Source: Gibbula magus (Eukaryota > Mollusca > Gastropoda > Trochida > Trochidae). Taken from it: 64,000 bases of DNA. How positions within the stretch are numbered: the first letter of the stretch is position 1; every line of letters begins with the position of its first letter. Both the position numbers and the translations under genes were made by a program. The stretch spans positions 71,484,420 to 71,548,419 of the forward strand of contig OW388289.1 in assembly GCA_936450465.1 (NCBI GenBank). The letters run 5' to 3'. The notes below the pieces were generated by a model, which saw only the letters and a program-made list of their open reading frames with translations, ran no database searches and was not told the DNA's origin. This document shows, in pieces, positions 23,671-37,289 of this stretch.

Positions 23671-26600
23671 TTTTTTTAAACTCGTTCGAACCAATTACTT
23701 ACATAAATACAAATTTCAAGATAAAAACGAAACGAGTGATGGACTAATGTAAAATATACACACACAGACGATGTGCTAAATGTATGACTCCTAATCCTAG
23801 TTAGCATAGCTCAGGTACATGAGACAATCAGAACAGTTCGTCAACAATGGGCGTGGATTATCATCGGATTGGTGACCATAAGAGTTCGGGTATATTCCAT
23901 GCCCCAGACTATAAACATTTAGTTGAGAGACTCGTGGTGTCGCTTTGGATCTGTGTTTAAGTTCAAAATGTGCTTCTCTCCACCCAGCAGTATACTGGTT
24001 ACCCGGTAGTATACGATGTAAATGTCGTAGTATTTCAACCTTTGGCGCTTGGCAGGCGATTAGTTGTATTCTTCACGGGGTGTGTTTTGTACGCGTTTAC
24101 TTGCTTTGAGTAATATTTCAACTTGAAAGTAAAATAATACAATATGCATGAATACATTCGTTATTTCAACTGGAATTTTCCTTTTATTATAACTACTTTC
24201 ACATAAGTGTGTTACATGTATGATTTTTCAAATGGGTTCATAATTTCCTAAGATTTCAAAAATAAACATTACACGCATTACTATGTTCAGATTTTTCTTT
24301 TGGAAATATTTTTTCTGCAAAAATGAATCTTTTCATACCTTTTTAGTGTTACTAAATTTGAACTGATTATAAACATTCCATCTTCAGCAATGCAAAAAAT
24401 ACACAGATCTACCAAAACCACCATCACCAAATGTAATCCTCGAGTTTCAGATATCTTTCTTCATTGACGAGTTTTGCACTCTATTCACAACATATGCAAC
24501 ATTACCATTACAACTCTTCTTCATTATCTTCGTAAATACCAAAGGTCAACCATACCTACAAACCGGAAATGTGCATTCAGTTTGTTCGTTTCTATCAATT
24601 CATGGACTATAGATCACCAGCTACTCTTCTTCTTCAGCTGCTCGGACACGAAATACAGTCTGCAAATATGTACATCAACGTCCTATGACATCTCTCCTTG
24701 TTGATACATTTAGCTTTGACTTTGTTGCACGACCATTACAGTTCCTCCTCAACTGATCCCGACAGATAGCCCACAAGTTTCATAGACCAGTCACTGTTCG
24801 TGAAATGTTGTTACTATTATATCTTTACGCTTTGACTACAGGTTACACAACCATTCAAATTGTTTTTAAACATGTCACAAACCTACAGCACAACTACATG
24901 TACCAACACTAAACTCCTATCTACAGTCCGATACTATATACCACATTCATATCTGCTCTCTGAGACATTTCGACTTTGTTACACTTCCTTACCGGTAATT
25001 CTTCAGAACCTCCGAAAACTAAACAAAATCAAGTTTTTACCACTAACACATCGTGTCCAAAGTTAATGCGGGATGTCTTTATCGATAATCTTCCGGCTCA
25101 TTCTCTTCTCATTACCATAGTATACTGACACATCACGCCTTTTTTAAGTCGCCAGATTGATGGCTTTTGGCTTGTGTATTAAAACGCTTCTTGCATTGAC
25201 ACTGACACACCGAGCCCGTTGACAGACAGTAACACATATGCATCATGTACACAGTATGTCAAAACTCGCTCTAAGATCCTGTTTTTGTCCAAGCAATTAA
25301 GTTGATATTTGAATATTTAAAAAGTAAATAGGTATGATAATCAAACGATCAAGACAGGCGGTCCATATATTATTCCAGGTTATTGTATCATGGCTTATGT
25401 AGTCTTCATATTTCATAGCAGATCGGAAGAATTAATCCTCCGCTGGCCCTAATGAGAAATAGCCCAAGCGAGAAGCCTTCCCACTAGGTGTGGATATATT
25501 CTTTAAAAAATTATACAAAAACCTGTCTCGCCAGATCTAGCTTGGAGAGGCTATGAAATTTATGGTAATATATTTCTTACAAAGTGAGAGAGGCTGCGAA
25601 CGTGAGAAGACTGTTAAATACTTTGGGTAATTATCCTCAACAACTGAGTAATCTTCAGCTGAATTTAGTCTCATGGTGTTCACACTGCTATGTTGAATCA
25701 GGATTTATAGGCAAGGACGCTTGATAAAACGAGTTTCGGTCTGCTGCTCGTGGTGCGACGAGGCCGTCTTTTACCCCCTTATCATTTCATATTTCTAGCC
25801 ACAAGAGGTGCATTTTGTCACTTTGTGTGTCACTGTCGGCTTAGAACATGTTGTAGAATTATCAGGTGCCTCCCATGCTGGGAAGCTAATATAAAAATGT
25901 GGAGACAGAAGATTTATATTCACCTAGTTCTGTGATTTAGCCTTCTGAGGAAGTTTGTGTATAAAACTCTGTTTGTACAACTGCAGAAGTAGATTACAAT
26001 TTAATCTATGGTATCTTACTGAATGTTTTCAAGCTTGTAATTGCATATATTTAGTTAAATATCTAGCCGTGTGCAAAGTCCCTAAATATTGATACAATGT
26101 CAAGGGACCGGACTACAAGAGAAATGTAGAGGACTTTGGCGTATGGGAGTTTTCCTTCTCAAAGATATATAAACATGTTGAAATGTTTACACAATTAGAT
26201 AACATATCTTACAAGAAATCCAGAAGATTCCCCTTTGAAATCGTTTGTAGTCCCTTGCAGTATATTCAATACAAGAAATTGTTAAACAGAGTTTTGACAT
26301 GCGCCACATAAATCTGAGGATATTTGAACTATTGTATCATACCTTCACCTTCCCTAAACAAAGTGTGTTCACCGAAACTAGACGATTAATCAAAACAAAT
26401 AACAACAATCGATCCAATAATGCAACATTCACACTTTAGTTCCGTGTGACTGCATTTTACAAGTTGAATGCAATTGTCCAATTCCGATAGAAGCTTGCGA
26501 CAAATCAGGCGAGCACGATATCAGTATCTGTGACACTGAACAGTTGTTCTATCCCAGTGGCGATTAACAACAGAGTTTTCATATCACCTTTTACGTGTTG

Positions 26601-28269
26601 GTTTGTGATCTTCAATATGCCATTCATTGACTCACGCCGAAACACAATAGACTCTATTTGACAACAACAAAATTCACTTCAAAGACCTGCAACCCTCCAT
26701 CAAGCAGGCCAATTCAACGGAGATTTATTTAAGACATCTTTCCGGATCACTTGGGTCTTATATCGGAACGGAACACATAAAACAAAGCGTTAAAATGTTT
26801 CTTTGTTGGCTGGTGTGGAAGAGAACAACACACTTAAAGATTCTGATGCACAGAGTGCTTTCTGAGACGCTTCTCCTATTGTAAACGGTAGCTGTTTGCA
26901 AGAAGTGCATCATCACAATCGCTTCCGTCAAGTGCCCTTTCATACCAACCTATCCGTTATCAACAACGATCGCCTGTAAGTGATTTTCAACATCTAAATC
27001 GATAGGGACCGAGGAAGGCTGGAAGGGAAACAATAAAACTCAAGTAGGAATGGTGAGGCAATAATACACCTGGTATTTTCATTGTGTTCATGTTGCAAGA
27101 CAAATCTTTGATGAAATATTGACCGTGTCATCCTACTTACGTCTTGCTGGAGCGTCGTATTGTCTTCTTGCAAGTCGCATCATTGATGAACTATTGACAA
27201 TGTCATGGTACGTATAATTGACATAGCGTCAGTTTAACAAGGTTGACAAAGTTCAGTGTAACTGATTTGAACTGTAATATTGAGTGACGATTCTTAGTAA
27301 TATACACTATCTATAACCTATATGTTAAAGCTGTTTTTTTGCACCTACTTATAAGATAGCCGTAAGCAAATGTTTAAGAGTGGTACTTATGACTATCATA
27401 GTGCTATAAGAGCATCTAAATTTTAAGCCTTGCGTCTTACTATATTTTGCAAGATAATTAATTGCGGTAATATTAGCAATGTAAACCTACGTATAGGATG
27501 ACTATGTCTCTCATATTCCATTGTTTTGCTAATTAATGGATGAAATCTTGGTAATGTCGGCGTCAGTTTATCAAGGTGATCATGAGCAGTTCATGAAGTT
27601 TAACATAAATTAGTGTCCAAAACAAACGTTTACAACAAAAAGAAATATTGTGTCCAGAAGCCAACTAACCCAAATCATCCATTTTTGCAACAGTAGCATG
27701 TTATGTTTTTGAGAGACACGCCTTTTTTACGTGTTTAATGACGTCCCACAGTAACCTACAGTAACAGTCCTACACGCCGACGAATTAAATTCTAAGATTG
27801 TTCATAATGTCAAACATCTTTTATTAACTTAGATCATATGGCAAACGTATCGTATACCTAAATGAATGACATTTTCAACACTTTTTACCAAAAAAAAAGC
27901 TTATCAAAGGTATTCAAAACCGACTTTGTCCGGCGGCAGCATAACCTCTGTTGAAAACCAACGTTTCTATGTCTTTAGAATTTCTTAAAAAATACATTCA
28001 CAATGAGTATTTGATGAAAAGATGATTTTAGAGTGGGTAACCCGTACACTAAGTTTAGAAAGTGAAGAATTTCAAAAACAAAAACCATGTATCTGTATCA
28101 TGTTATGAAAATCAATTGATTGACAATAGACCTGATCAGAATACGCAGTTTTCATATTTTGTTCTACTGTTTTGAAAATTGATAATTGAACAGAGTAGGT
28201 ATGCCATAGTATGGAGCTTAAGAAGGTAGGAACTAGAGAAACAATTGTTCTTCCCATACGGTTAACTGA
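23671..28269. other. No gene recognised
   Basis: Long AT-rich stretch. Part of it (24.4-25.1 kb) is rich in short C/A phrases and may be decayed tandem sequence. At 27070-27600 a GATGAAMTATTGAC phrase followed by AATGTC recurs two or three times at irregular spacing, again suggesting old duplication. Open frames are at most 76 codons with no recognisable product. Confidence 0.5.
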
Positions 28270-28893
28270 TACATTATATGCAACCTTGTTCCCTTGCATC
28301 ATTTCCCCCTTGCATCCTTCTTCTCTTGCATCCGTGTTGCCTTGCGTTCTTGTTCCCTTGCGTCCCTTTTCTCTTGCATCTTTATTCCCTTGTTCCCTTG
28401 AATCCTTGTTCCCTTGCATCCTTATTCTCTTGCATCCGTGTTGCCTTGCGTTCTTGTTCCCTTTCGTCCTTTTTCTCTTGCCTCTTTATTCCCTTGTTCC
28501 CTTGAATTTTATTCCCTTGAATCCCTGTTCCCTTGCATCATTGTTACCTCTCGTCCTTTTTCTCTTGCATCCTTGTTCCCCTGAATCCTTATTCTCTTGC
28601 AACCGTGTTGCCTTGCGTTCTTGTCCCCTTGCGTCCCTTTTCTCTAGCATCTGTATTCCCTTGTTCCCTTGAATTCCTGTTCCCTTTAAGCCTTGTTCCC
28701 TTGAATCCCTGTTCCATTGCATCATTGTTACCTCTCGTCCTTTTTCTCTTGCATCCTTGTTCCCCTGAATCCTTATTCTCTTGCAACCGTGTTGCCTTGC
28801 GTTCTTGTTCCCTTGTGTCCTTTTTCTCTTGTATCTTTATGCCCTTGTTCCCTTGAATCCTTGTTCCCGTGCATCCTTGCACGAATCTCATAA
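28270..28893. repeat. Pyrimidine-rich minisatellite with a 184-bp higher-order period
   Basis: Short units of roughly 15-16 bases, such as CTTGCATCCTTGTTCC, TTGAATCC and CTTGCGTTCTTG, repeat throughout. A segment beginning CATCATTGTTACCTCTCG occurs at 28536 and again at 28720 with about 85 bases essentially unchanged, giving a 184-bp higher-order repeat. The plus strand is almost all C and T. Both strands stay open in several frames (up to 153 codons plus; GNKDAREQ-like repeats minus) because the composition lacks stop codons. These are unlikely to be proteins. Confidence 0.9.
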
Positions 28894-29137
28894 GTACGGA
28901 TATAGTTATTGCATTTGGCTTATGATGACATCCTGTTCAGGTCATCTTTCGATGGGTAAGTGGTTGTTATTATATGCACCATTGCAATAGATAAGTTGTA
29001 GATTTCCTGATAGAATGTATCATTCTTCTTCATACTATAACTTGCTAAAATGCCTCTCAACAAAGTTACAACTGGATATGCGTGTTATAGAATGGATTTA
29101 CATCACTTTCATTAGAAATACATACAACTTTAAGCTT
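28894..29137. other. Short unique stretch
   Basis: Nothing recognisable between the minisatellite and the SINE-like repeat. Confidence 0.5.
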
Positions 29138-29292
29138 ATTAACTAATGTAACATTTTATATTTGAACACACTATCTGCAACATTACGAATAATTTTAATT
29201 TTGTGTGACACACCCATTGAGGGATTGGAACCCACTCCCTTAGAGTTAGGCACCATTCGCCAACACTGAATGGCCAACATTTAAGCCACCAA
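29138..29292 (-). repeat. tRNA-derived SINE-like element
   Basis: Read on the minus strand, TGGCTTAAATGTTGG (29275-29289) is a good Pol III A box. GGTTCCAATCCC (29225-29236) is a good B box, about 40 bases further on as in a tRNA. The following body contains the AACTAATGTAACATT and ACTATCTGCAACAT phrases (plus-strand sense) shared with 5.72 kb. No acceptor-stem pairing or intact anticodon arm is evident, so it is not a functional tRNA gene. Confidence 0.55.
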
Positions 29293-30911
29293 TAGTTAGT
29301 ACTCAACTGTAGTTAGTCGTCATTTAACATCACAGCAGCTGATACAAGCGTTGCCTTAAGGAAATCACTTAACGTCGGTTAAATGGTATCAGCTGACATC
29401 CGGGGAGGGTATGTTTGAAGACGACACAAGGTAAATCAATGCTAACCCGCGGGTACAAGTGTAACCATTGATGTGATTAATCTATAGTCTGGCCTGCGGA
29501 TGGGACTGTCTTGTCTATTGTGAGGATATAGGTGATAGTAGATGAGTTCTGGAGGTAACACTTAACTCTTTGCTGTAGAAATACGTTCTAACATGAGACG
29601 GTGAGATCGATGACGTTTGTGTTTTACATGTATGTTGATACAGAATAAGCTTTAACTTTCTCTATGAGGCTGTGGATGTATAGGTGTGTGTATGTCTGTC
29701 TCTTAAGAACTTAGAAACGCGGATTTAATGGCGATTTCGATCCCAAATGTTCTAATTAAAAAATAGATCGACTTGGTATGTGTTGTAGAAACGAGATTTA
29801 TTGGTATATTCCCATTGTACATATGTACCATAACTGTATACTTACAAAAAGTTTATATAAAAATAGGACGTAGGATGTCATACTGATGACCATTAAAAGC
29901 ATGAAGGACACGCCGGATATCTGATTTATTCAACTTCCAACACCTGATAGAAATGTCCCTTTGTATACGTTGTAAAATGAGTTTGATAACAAATATCTTA
30001 TAATAAGCAAATTGTCAAGTAACAACTATAACTAATACTATATTCATTAATTGCTTTAATGTTCAGATTCGTGTTCATTAGGTTTAAAGACCTGCAAACC
30101 AAAACAGCATTGCACCGATTCATCCTGAAACATGTATTCCACTTACGCCGTCCGGAACAGTCTATGTAGAGAACGTCTAAATTGCTTATCGTTTCATTTT
30201 GATGACATTTTGACAATTTGTCTTTAAAAGGCTAATTGTAAGTCTGAGGTATATGCCAATATTTCTAGACTTGACTAAGACCCTTCACATTCTATTTGAG
30301 ATAAAATTAATCATCATTAAAACCGTAGTAAATAATTTCATCCCTGTCGGTGTTGCAGGAAGTTATAAACACGATTTCTTCTTAATATTGTCCAAAACTC
30401 AACTAGTCCGTAGTTAAGTTATAATTCGGCAAAAACATGAATTTAAATTTCCCTTTTAAATTTAAACGGTGTTGCATCGCTTCAAATTAACTTACTCCAA
30501 GGGTCTTATCAATCTCACATGCAGCAAAAAAGTCATCTCGAATCAAGATAAATTTGTTAAAAAGTTTTCGCATCCTTCAAACTTCCGTTATACATGGAAC
30601 TAAAATTCAGATTTTTAAAAAAGGTTTAAAGCACTCATTTAACTAACATTTTATCCACATTTAAAATTCTTGTGATCCACCGCCTCAAGGAGATGTTCAG
30701 CGCTTCACGAAATGTGCTGCTGCATTTTCCCCAACACACTTGCATAACACCCGATTAAGTATTTCTGACATCTTTCAAACTTCGCAGCTCTGAAGTTATT
30801 ATCAAATCGTTTCTGCTGGTATGGAGAAAGAAAAAAGGCACTCGCTCGATAAAGACAATCTTCAATTGAATTAGAAAACCCTTCTTAAAATTTGCACAGG
30901 AAGCAGAAGAT
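29293..30911. other. No gene recognised
   Basis: AT-rich sequence with frames of at most 72 codons and no repeat that I can define. Confidence 0.5.
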
Positions 30912-31045
30912 CGTTGACCTCTGACCTTTGGGCGTAAGGATACCGACTGTCATGGCGGACGTCACGTGTCATGTCATATCACCACCTCGCTTCCGCGGTT
31001 TCAATATAGGACACGTGGCATGGAGGCCGCGGACCCTCTCTCCAC
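30912..31045 (+). promoter_or_regulatory. CpG-richer patch with clustered factor-like sites
   Basis: TGACCTCTGACCTTTG (30915-30930) is, on the minus strand, CAAAGGTCAGAGGTCA: a perfect DR1 of AGGTCA with the CAAAGGTCA extension favoured by HNF4-type nuclear receptors. CATGGCGGAC (30951-30960) resembles a YY1-type initiator or start context. GACGTCACGTG (30958-30968) overlaps CRE and E-box sequences. Another CACGTG lies near 31012, and CCGCGG occurs twice. An ATG at 30952 opens a 60-codon frame starting MADV, but it has no recognisable family. Promoter function is inference from clustering and composition. Confidence 0.3.
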
Positions 31046-34000
31046 TTTCCCCCTCACATAATATGATTATCGTTCCGAAAAATTTTCAATTTTCGGACGT
31101 CAAGATGCAAGAAATGAAGCTGGTGTTGTGAACCGAATATGAGTAGCAAGATCTTCTTATGACAGAAGTAATCAACACGACTTTCAGTCGCTTCCTTTTT
31201 TATGAAAGTATAAATCTTTTTAGAGCAAAGTTAATTCGCCTATCTGTTAGTACACGCTGCATTGCATGCTCAGAGAGAGCAAATACTTCTGTTTTTCGGT
31301 CATCGCGCTTCCAATTTAATGATATGAAAATGTTCAAAATGAAATAAACTACTTGAATTTTAAATTGTACGACAACGATGTTTCGTGAGAATGAAAACAA
31401 AAATATTTGAACTCTCGAGTTTCAATTCAATTATTCAATAAAAAGTAAAATAAACACTTAGTCGTTTTGGCATCCAAGTTTGGTGAGAATAAAAAAGAAG
31501 GATTATTCAACTCTTATTCAGTGTTAAGAGAGGAAGGTAAGTTATATGTATTGACTTTAAGCTAAATGACTTGTCAGATCGCAGAAGCTTGGCCTTGATG
31601 CTTGTACTTGTATGATAAGGAAGCACGTTTAAGGATGAAAAGTGCATGTATTATTGAGACGTAGTTTTATTATATAAACGTGTATTCTTTACTATGCACT
31701 CTCACACAACTTTGTTTCAATCCAGTTTGAAGCCAAGATTATGAAGATATATACGCCATGGTTAAATAGCTCAAGCTAGTGTCTGCACTGAACTCTGTTG
31801 TAATGTACAACGACAGTGGGGGCGAGAGCCTTTCCCTTCATTAGTCATACACATGCAAGTGAAATACTATTGAAAATTCATTTCAGCCGAAAGGTTATTA
31901 TCAATGAAATATATCAGAATTCACTTATGACCAATGGTCACTTTTACTCTGAAAAAAAAACAGCTTGGAAATTTCGCCATGCACAAAACTTTACTTCACG
32001 ACATTAAAATTCCACTTCCAAATTTTTACACACATATTCAAATTCAAGAATAAAATAACAACGCAGAATTAATCTACGAGGTGACAGACTAAAAAAGACT
32101 TATTTTAACATCAAAAACTGAATGCGAAATTTCCCAGCTTTCAGTGGTTGCTGAAGTTGATGGATCGCATTTGATCTAAATCTGAAGCAAAAACACCTTC
32201 AACGACAAAGTGCCTGGTCGGAGATGCTTCCAAGCATTCGTTGTTACTCAGTTAAAGCATACGTCAAGAACTCGTGCTCTTGGGCGGATACTCTTAAACT
32301 CCGTACAGCGTAGGATTGTTCCAGTAGGAACCTTGCCAATGCAGTGGGAAGATTCACAGCACTGCAGTAGAGCATAAAAATGCACATCGTTAAGGGCAAC
32401 GAGAACACGCGAGAAATCGCGTGACCCGGTGACGTGTGGTACTTTGCGAGATTTTGGCACATGGTTCGTAATCGGTGTACCTTTTTCTGGACTATATGCA
32501 AAGTCTGTTGCCAGTCTTTTCATAGAATGATTACTTACTTGTTGAGGAACAAAACCTATAATTGAAGTGGGAGTACACGTGGATTTAGTGAATGAATGTA
32601 AAGAAACGAAGAATTACGTCATTTTATATCTCCCTGGCTGCCAGTGGGCTTGTAAGGTGCATCTCTGTTTATATCTGCGAGCCCGTAGGAAGCAGTTGGT
32701 GTAGAAATAAACACTTGCCATGTATCAGACTAGCTGCGTCTGGAGGCACGCATGTCTTGCTGTGAGTCGAAGACCTCGTTCGGTTACATCTTCTAAAGGT
32801 TACAGACATGGACAAGGTTACATGCTGTCTGGAATGTGTATATCGAACGAATAAAAACGTTGTTCATAGACTTGATCAAATTGATGACATTGTGCTGTGG
32901 CATTGTTTAATTGTAAACTCAAATTGTAATTGTTATCTTGAAAACGTTTAATATGGAATTGATTGTGTATACAAACATGCATGTATTGTATTTGTTTCTA
33001 ATAAGTTAATACTACTTTAAATTATCCATACATTTGTGTTGTATGTTTAAAATTCGGAGGTTTGAATCAATCTTCAAAACGTTCAACATAGACATTTTAC
33101 ACATTTTGCTATATTGGGCAAAATATGTATTTTATCTTTTCGACGATGCAATGTTTGATTGTAAAGAAATAAATTTATAAATCGATTCCTGACCTTAAGA
33201 TTAAATGTCACAGTCGCGACCAGGGCCGTGATACAGCAATATGGTTTAGATTTCAAGTGAGATATTACAATCACATGTTATAGATGAGAATTTAAAAGTG
33301 ACAGGCTTGCTACTTTTTGTAATTTTCATCATCGAAAACTTACGAAATAATGAGTTCGAAATTTTTTAATGTTACTAGGTTGGAATTTCAAATTTTAATC
33401 TAACACTCAAAACGAATTTCAAAAATTTGAAACGACTTCTCAAAATTGTGTTCATATTTATTTCACAAGAGAGCAAAGGACGTATGTCAATTTCTCGCCC
33501 CTCTTGTTCATTTCACCGAATCCGTGCTCTTTCTCATGTTAACTATGGCCATCTGCGGGACCTTTTCCATGTATATTTCGACAAAGTGGCAATCTTCAAT
33601 CTGCAGCCTGGCTCCCGTTTTCTCGCCTTCGGTTCCCGTCGGGATTTCACTAACACTTTCCCCCAAGTTTAATTTTTGGAAGTCGACGATTGTTTGATCA
33701 GAGTAGTTAGAGCAGGAAGATCAATCATAGCTGGAATACAGATATAATACGTCCGCCATTTCCCACCTAAATTAGTTTTACACTTTCGCCATGAAATATT
33801 TGATAAAGGGACTAAGTCCTACCACCTCGCGTTGGTCCTCTTCCACACCAAGCGAAGACGGGATGAGAAAAAAATGAAAATATGATTTTTTACCCTGGAC
33901 TTTGACAATCTCTGCTAATCAATATTTGCCGTCATGAAACCAAACAGTAAATTTAATTCTGCTTTTCGCCTCTTGACTCCTTCAACAAAAATGGCTTATT

Positions 34001-37000
34001 CGTGTAATGTCAACGACAGGACGTTTCGCTATATGTCAAGTTGTGGGTTGGTTTTTCTAGCATTTCTTGTCACATGCCAATGGTGTGTCTTCGTCACGCT
34101 AAACATGCTACTGTTTTTTTAACTTCAAATGACAGAATTTACGCCCATGAACGTTCAATGATCTTGGTTCCCCTCGTGATGTTTTCAAGACATTTTTAAT
34201 AAAGCATATCCCTTTAGATTAAAATTTTAAATCTATTGTTGCATAAACGTATACGTCATTGTAGACTATAATATATATATTTACTTTAAAACAGCAGAGA
34301 TCCTGAAAGTAAGAGCCTTCCTATGTCATCCAATAGCCATCCGTGTCGACATTTGTGGAACATTTTAGTTGATCTGTGTCACAAGATTAGTTTAGTGATA
34401 CAACTAATAGCAAATGGATTCCGTTGACTACGATTCTTGGTATATGAACATACTTACTGACTTGAATAAGATCATAAGTAATTGAAGTGTCAAGTGAGAA
34501 CTTATGTAAATGACAAATTATGGTTTAAAGAAATTCCGTTTCTTGTGATCATTTAAATCTCAATTATTAAGCTTACACTGTCCTCTTGACCTGACAACAT
34601 GCAAGGACTCTTAGACATGAGACGTGTATAATGACCTTGGCAGAGACTTAATCAATAGTAGTAGTACAATAATTGGGTACCTGGTTAGGGAAGCAAAGGC
34701 AGTGCGAAAGATTTAAAGTTTTTAGTTTGCTGTATACTCCTAAAGAAGTTGAGAATGGAAACAGTCCAGGATGAAAATGGTAGCGCCTTGAGCAGACATT
34801 ACGGTCTGGATCATAGCGCGTATAAAATATGCCAATTATCATTAATATCTTTAATAATTTATCTTTATACGTACGCCTGTGTGATAGTTAGAATGAAATT
34901 AAAATATAAATAACGTCCAAGTATATAAGTTTCTTGCTTAAAAGGTAAGATTTTATCTTTTATCAAATAATGGAATTAATCATAATCTTGTTTCAAATAT
35001 ATTCTTTAAAATTGAGAAGGACAAAATAATTTTAAATCATGTTTTCAAATTTGTCTTTACAAAAGACAACTCTAGTAGCGGGTTAAAAGAATTAGGTTGA
35101 AACTTAATTCCATCCAATCGAGTTCAGTAGCTCGTCCCAGAGAAAGGCAAATAAAATATCACATTTTCTGTACTCATAACTCCCCATGATAACTGACTTT
35201 TTCAGTAATTCCCTCTGTTCCCGAAGCCGCCATGGTGTTATTCAAGTCGGTCATAATCTAATATTAAGACCGGAGGCCTTTAGGAGCAACCTTTAAGCAG
35301 TCCACGTGTAATATACTATCTAAACGAAATATTCCCTGCGGGCGCATCAATCTTAAATTTGGCATTATTTTCCATACTCCCGTTCGTTTTAATATGGCGT
35401 CTTGGTCTCGGGGGTAAGCTGGGGTCTCAGAACGAGGCTGAGGTCACATCTGACGATGTTGCGGGGAGCAAGGTCAGAAGACCCTGCAAGAATTGTTCGC
35501 CCTTCGTTGACCCTGGGTTGGACAAATTATTTGACTGAAATGATATCCCTTGAACGGTAGATAGTAAATTTGATGTGATGTTAAATCAAGTGCACGTAGA
35601 CGCTTACACGGATATGACCTTGACCTTGAACCGGAATTAGAATTCTTCAAACAACGTCCATCGTATAGAGAACAAACTGAGTGGAAATTATATGTCTTTA
35701 AGATAGTATATTTAGGTGTCGGAAGTAAAACATCTTGAAACATTCCAGGAAAATAAAATCAAGATGAAATATAGTTTAATACTACATAGTGCAATAGGGA
35801 TATTGACATTAACAAGGCATGTATATGAACGTTATGATTTCACATCTAACGCTTGAGTTTTCCCGATCCTATTAAATATTCTTAGTTCACTACCTTTCCT
35901 TACGGGGGTAATCATTTGAACAGCGTCTACATGTTCGCAGATGGTTCGCTGGATGGTGACAAATATTATGCATTATAGACGAAAGTACAGTCATTTTGTC
36001 ACATCGCTATGATTATCTTACTTTCATCGTAATGCATCGTTAAGGAATCTGTAGTGTTTCATTAGTGATGCATTATGAACCTGCAGGGTGACACCTTTAG
36101 ACCCTTTCTATATAGTGCCAGTATATAGGTCGGCAGACGTTTTATCGCAAGTCAGGACGAAAGGATCGAATGTCATTTCCGAAACGTTACGTACAGGCCA
36201 TTTACCCTAAACAAAATCAAGCTTTTATAAAATGATTGAAATTGACTTAATGGCATAATCCTTTATGTCCTAGAGTTATTAAATATGATTTTACCGCCTT
36301 CATATAAAAGAGTATTAACAATACAGACGTTGTCATTTCTGATGCTGTCATTTCAATGGGGTTTGAAAATACGTTTTAAAACGGTCCTTTTTTTGTCTTA
36401 AACGAAACTTTACGAGTACGTTGATGTTGGAATTTCTGACACTGTCATGAATGGTGGCTTTTTAAAAACACGTTGACAGTTTGTCATATCATTGTACTGA
36501 CATGATCACTGGACGATCTGACTGAGGAAAAACCACATTGAAATTACAGTTTGGACGAGAATGAAATATCTGTTGTTATCAATATGTTATGTTTCGTCTT
36601 TTTTTTAGAACATTGCTAATACATATGTCTACATGACGTCAGATATACTATAGTACAACTTGGTGTTACTATGATTAAATGAATTCAGTACGATTCATAT
36701 CCAGTGATTATATAATCATACAACAACAACATTTTGACAACTTGACAAGTGAAGTTAAGATTTCAGTTATAGTCGGTTTGTATTCATCAATTCACAGTAT
36801 ATATCAATGGTACGTGTACATCTTTACTGCCCAAACCGTGCAAACATGTAGTTTACATAAATGTCACCCATAGACCCCCAGTCAACAAATGTTGGCCGGG
36901 GCATTAATTTCTTAAATTTATGAAAATGACAAATCACTGGGATTCTAAATTTTCACGCAATATTAAGTTTAAAGAAATGTTCTTTTATAGCAAGAAGGCA

Positions 37001-37289
37001 AGCCAATATGATAGCAAGTTGCTGAACATTGAATTTCATTAATTGTTAAGATAAGTTTATGTTTCTTAATGTCTACCTTTAGCTTTGAGTTAAAATTACA
37101 ACGAGCTATATGTATATACAAATGAATAATTACATGTATGTGACATATTACGCAATCATAGATCATTGCATTTAAAATACATAATATAAGCCAATAACAC
37201 TTGTCATCTTATTACAACAAATAATGACATGATAGTTTTATCAATTACAAATTACACATTACACATTATACTTTACTATTACATATTAA
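31046..37289. other. No gene recognised
   Basis: Mostly AT-rich unique DNA. A 91-codon minus frame at 32248-32523 looks more protein-like than most, but a second frame overlaps it and I cannot assign it. At 35615-35629 the minus strand reads TCAAGGTCAAGGTCA, two overlapping extended half-sites of the FTZ-F1/ERR type. At 36325-36490 a GACGTTGTCATTTCTGA-like phrase and a CTGTCAT phrase recur about 110 bp apart, a small diverged duplication. No gene is supported. Confidence 0.45.

Noticed and set aside
28072..28990. Several frames of 75-153 codons on both strands
   Set aside because: Stop-free because of the pyrimidine-rich minisatellite; overlapping in opposite senses with repetitive peptides.
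32590..32612. GAATGTAAAGAA as a miR-1 relative
   Set aside because: The 5' seed is altered and there is no complementary arm nearby.
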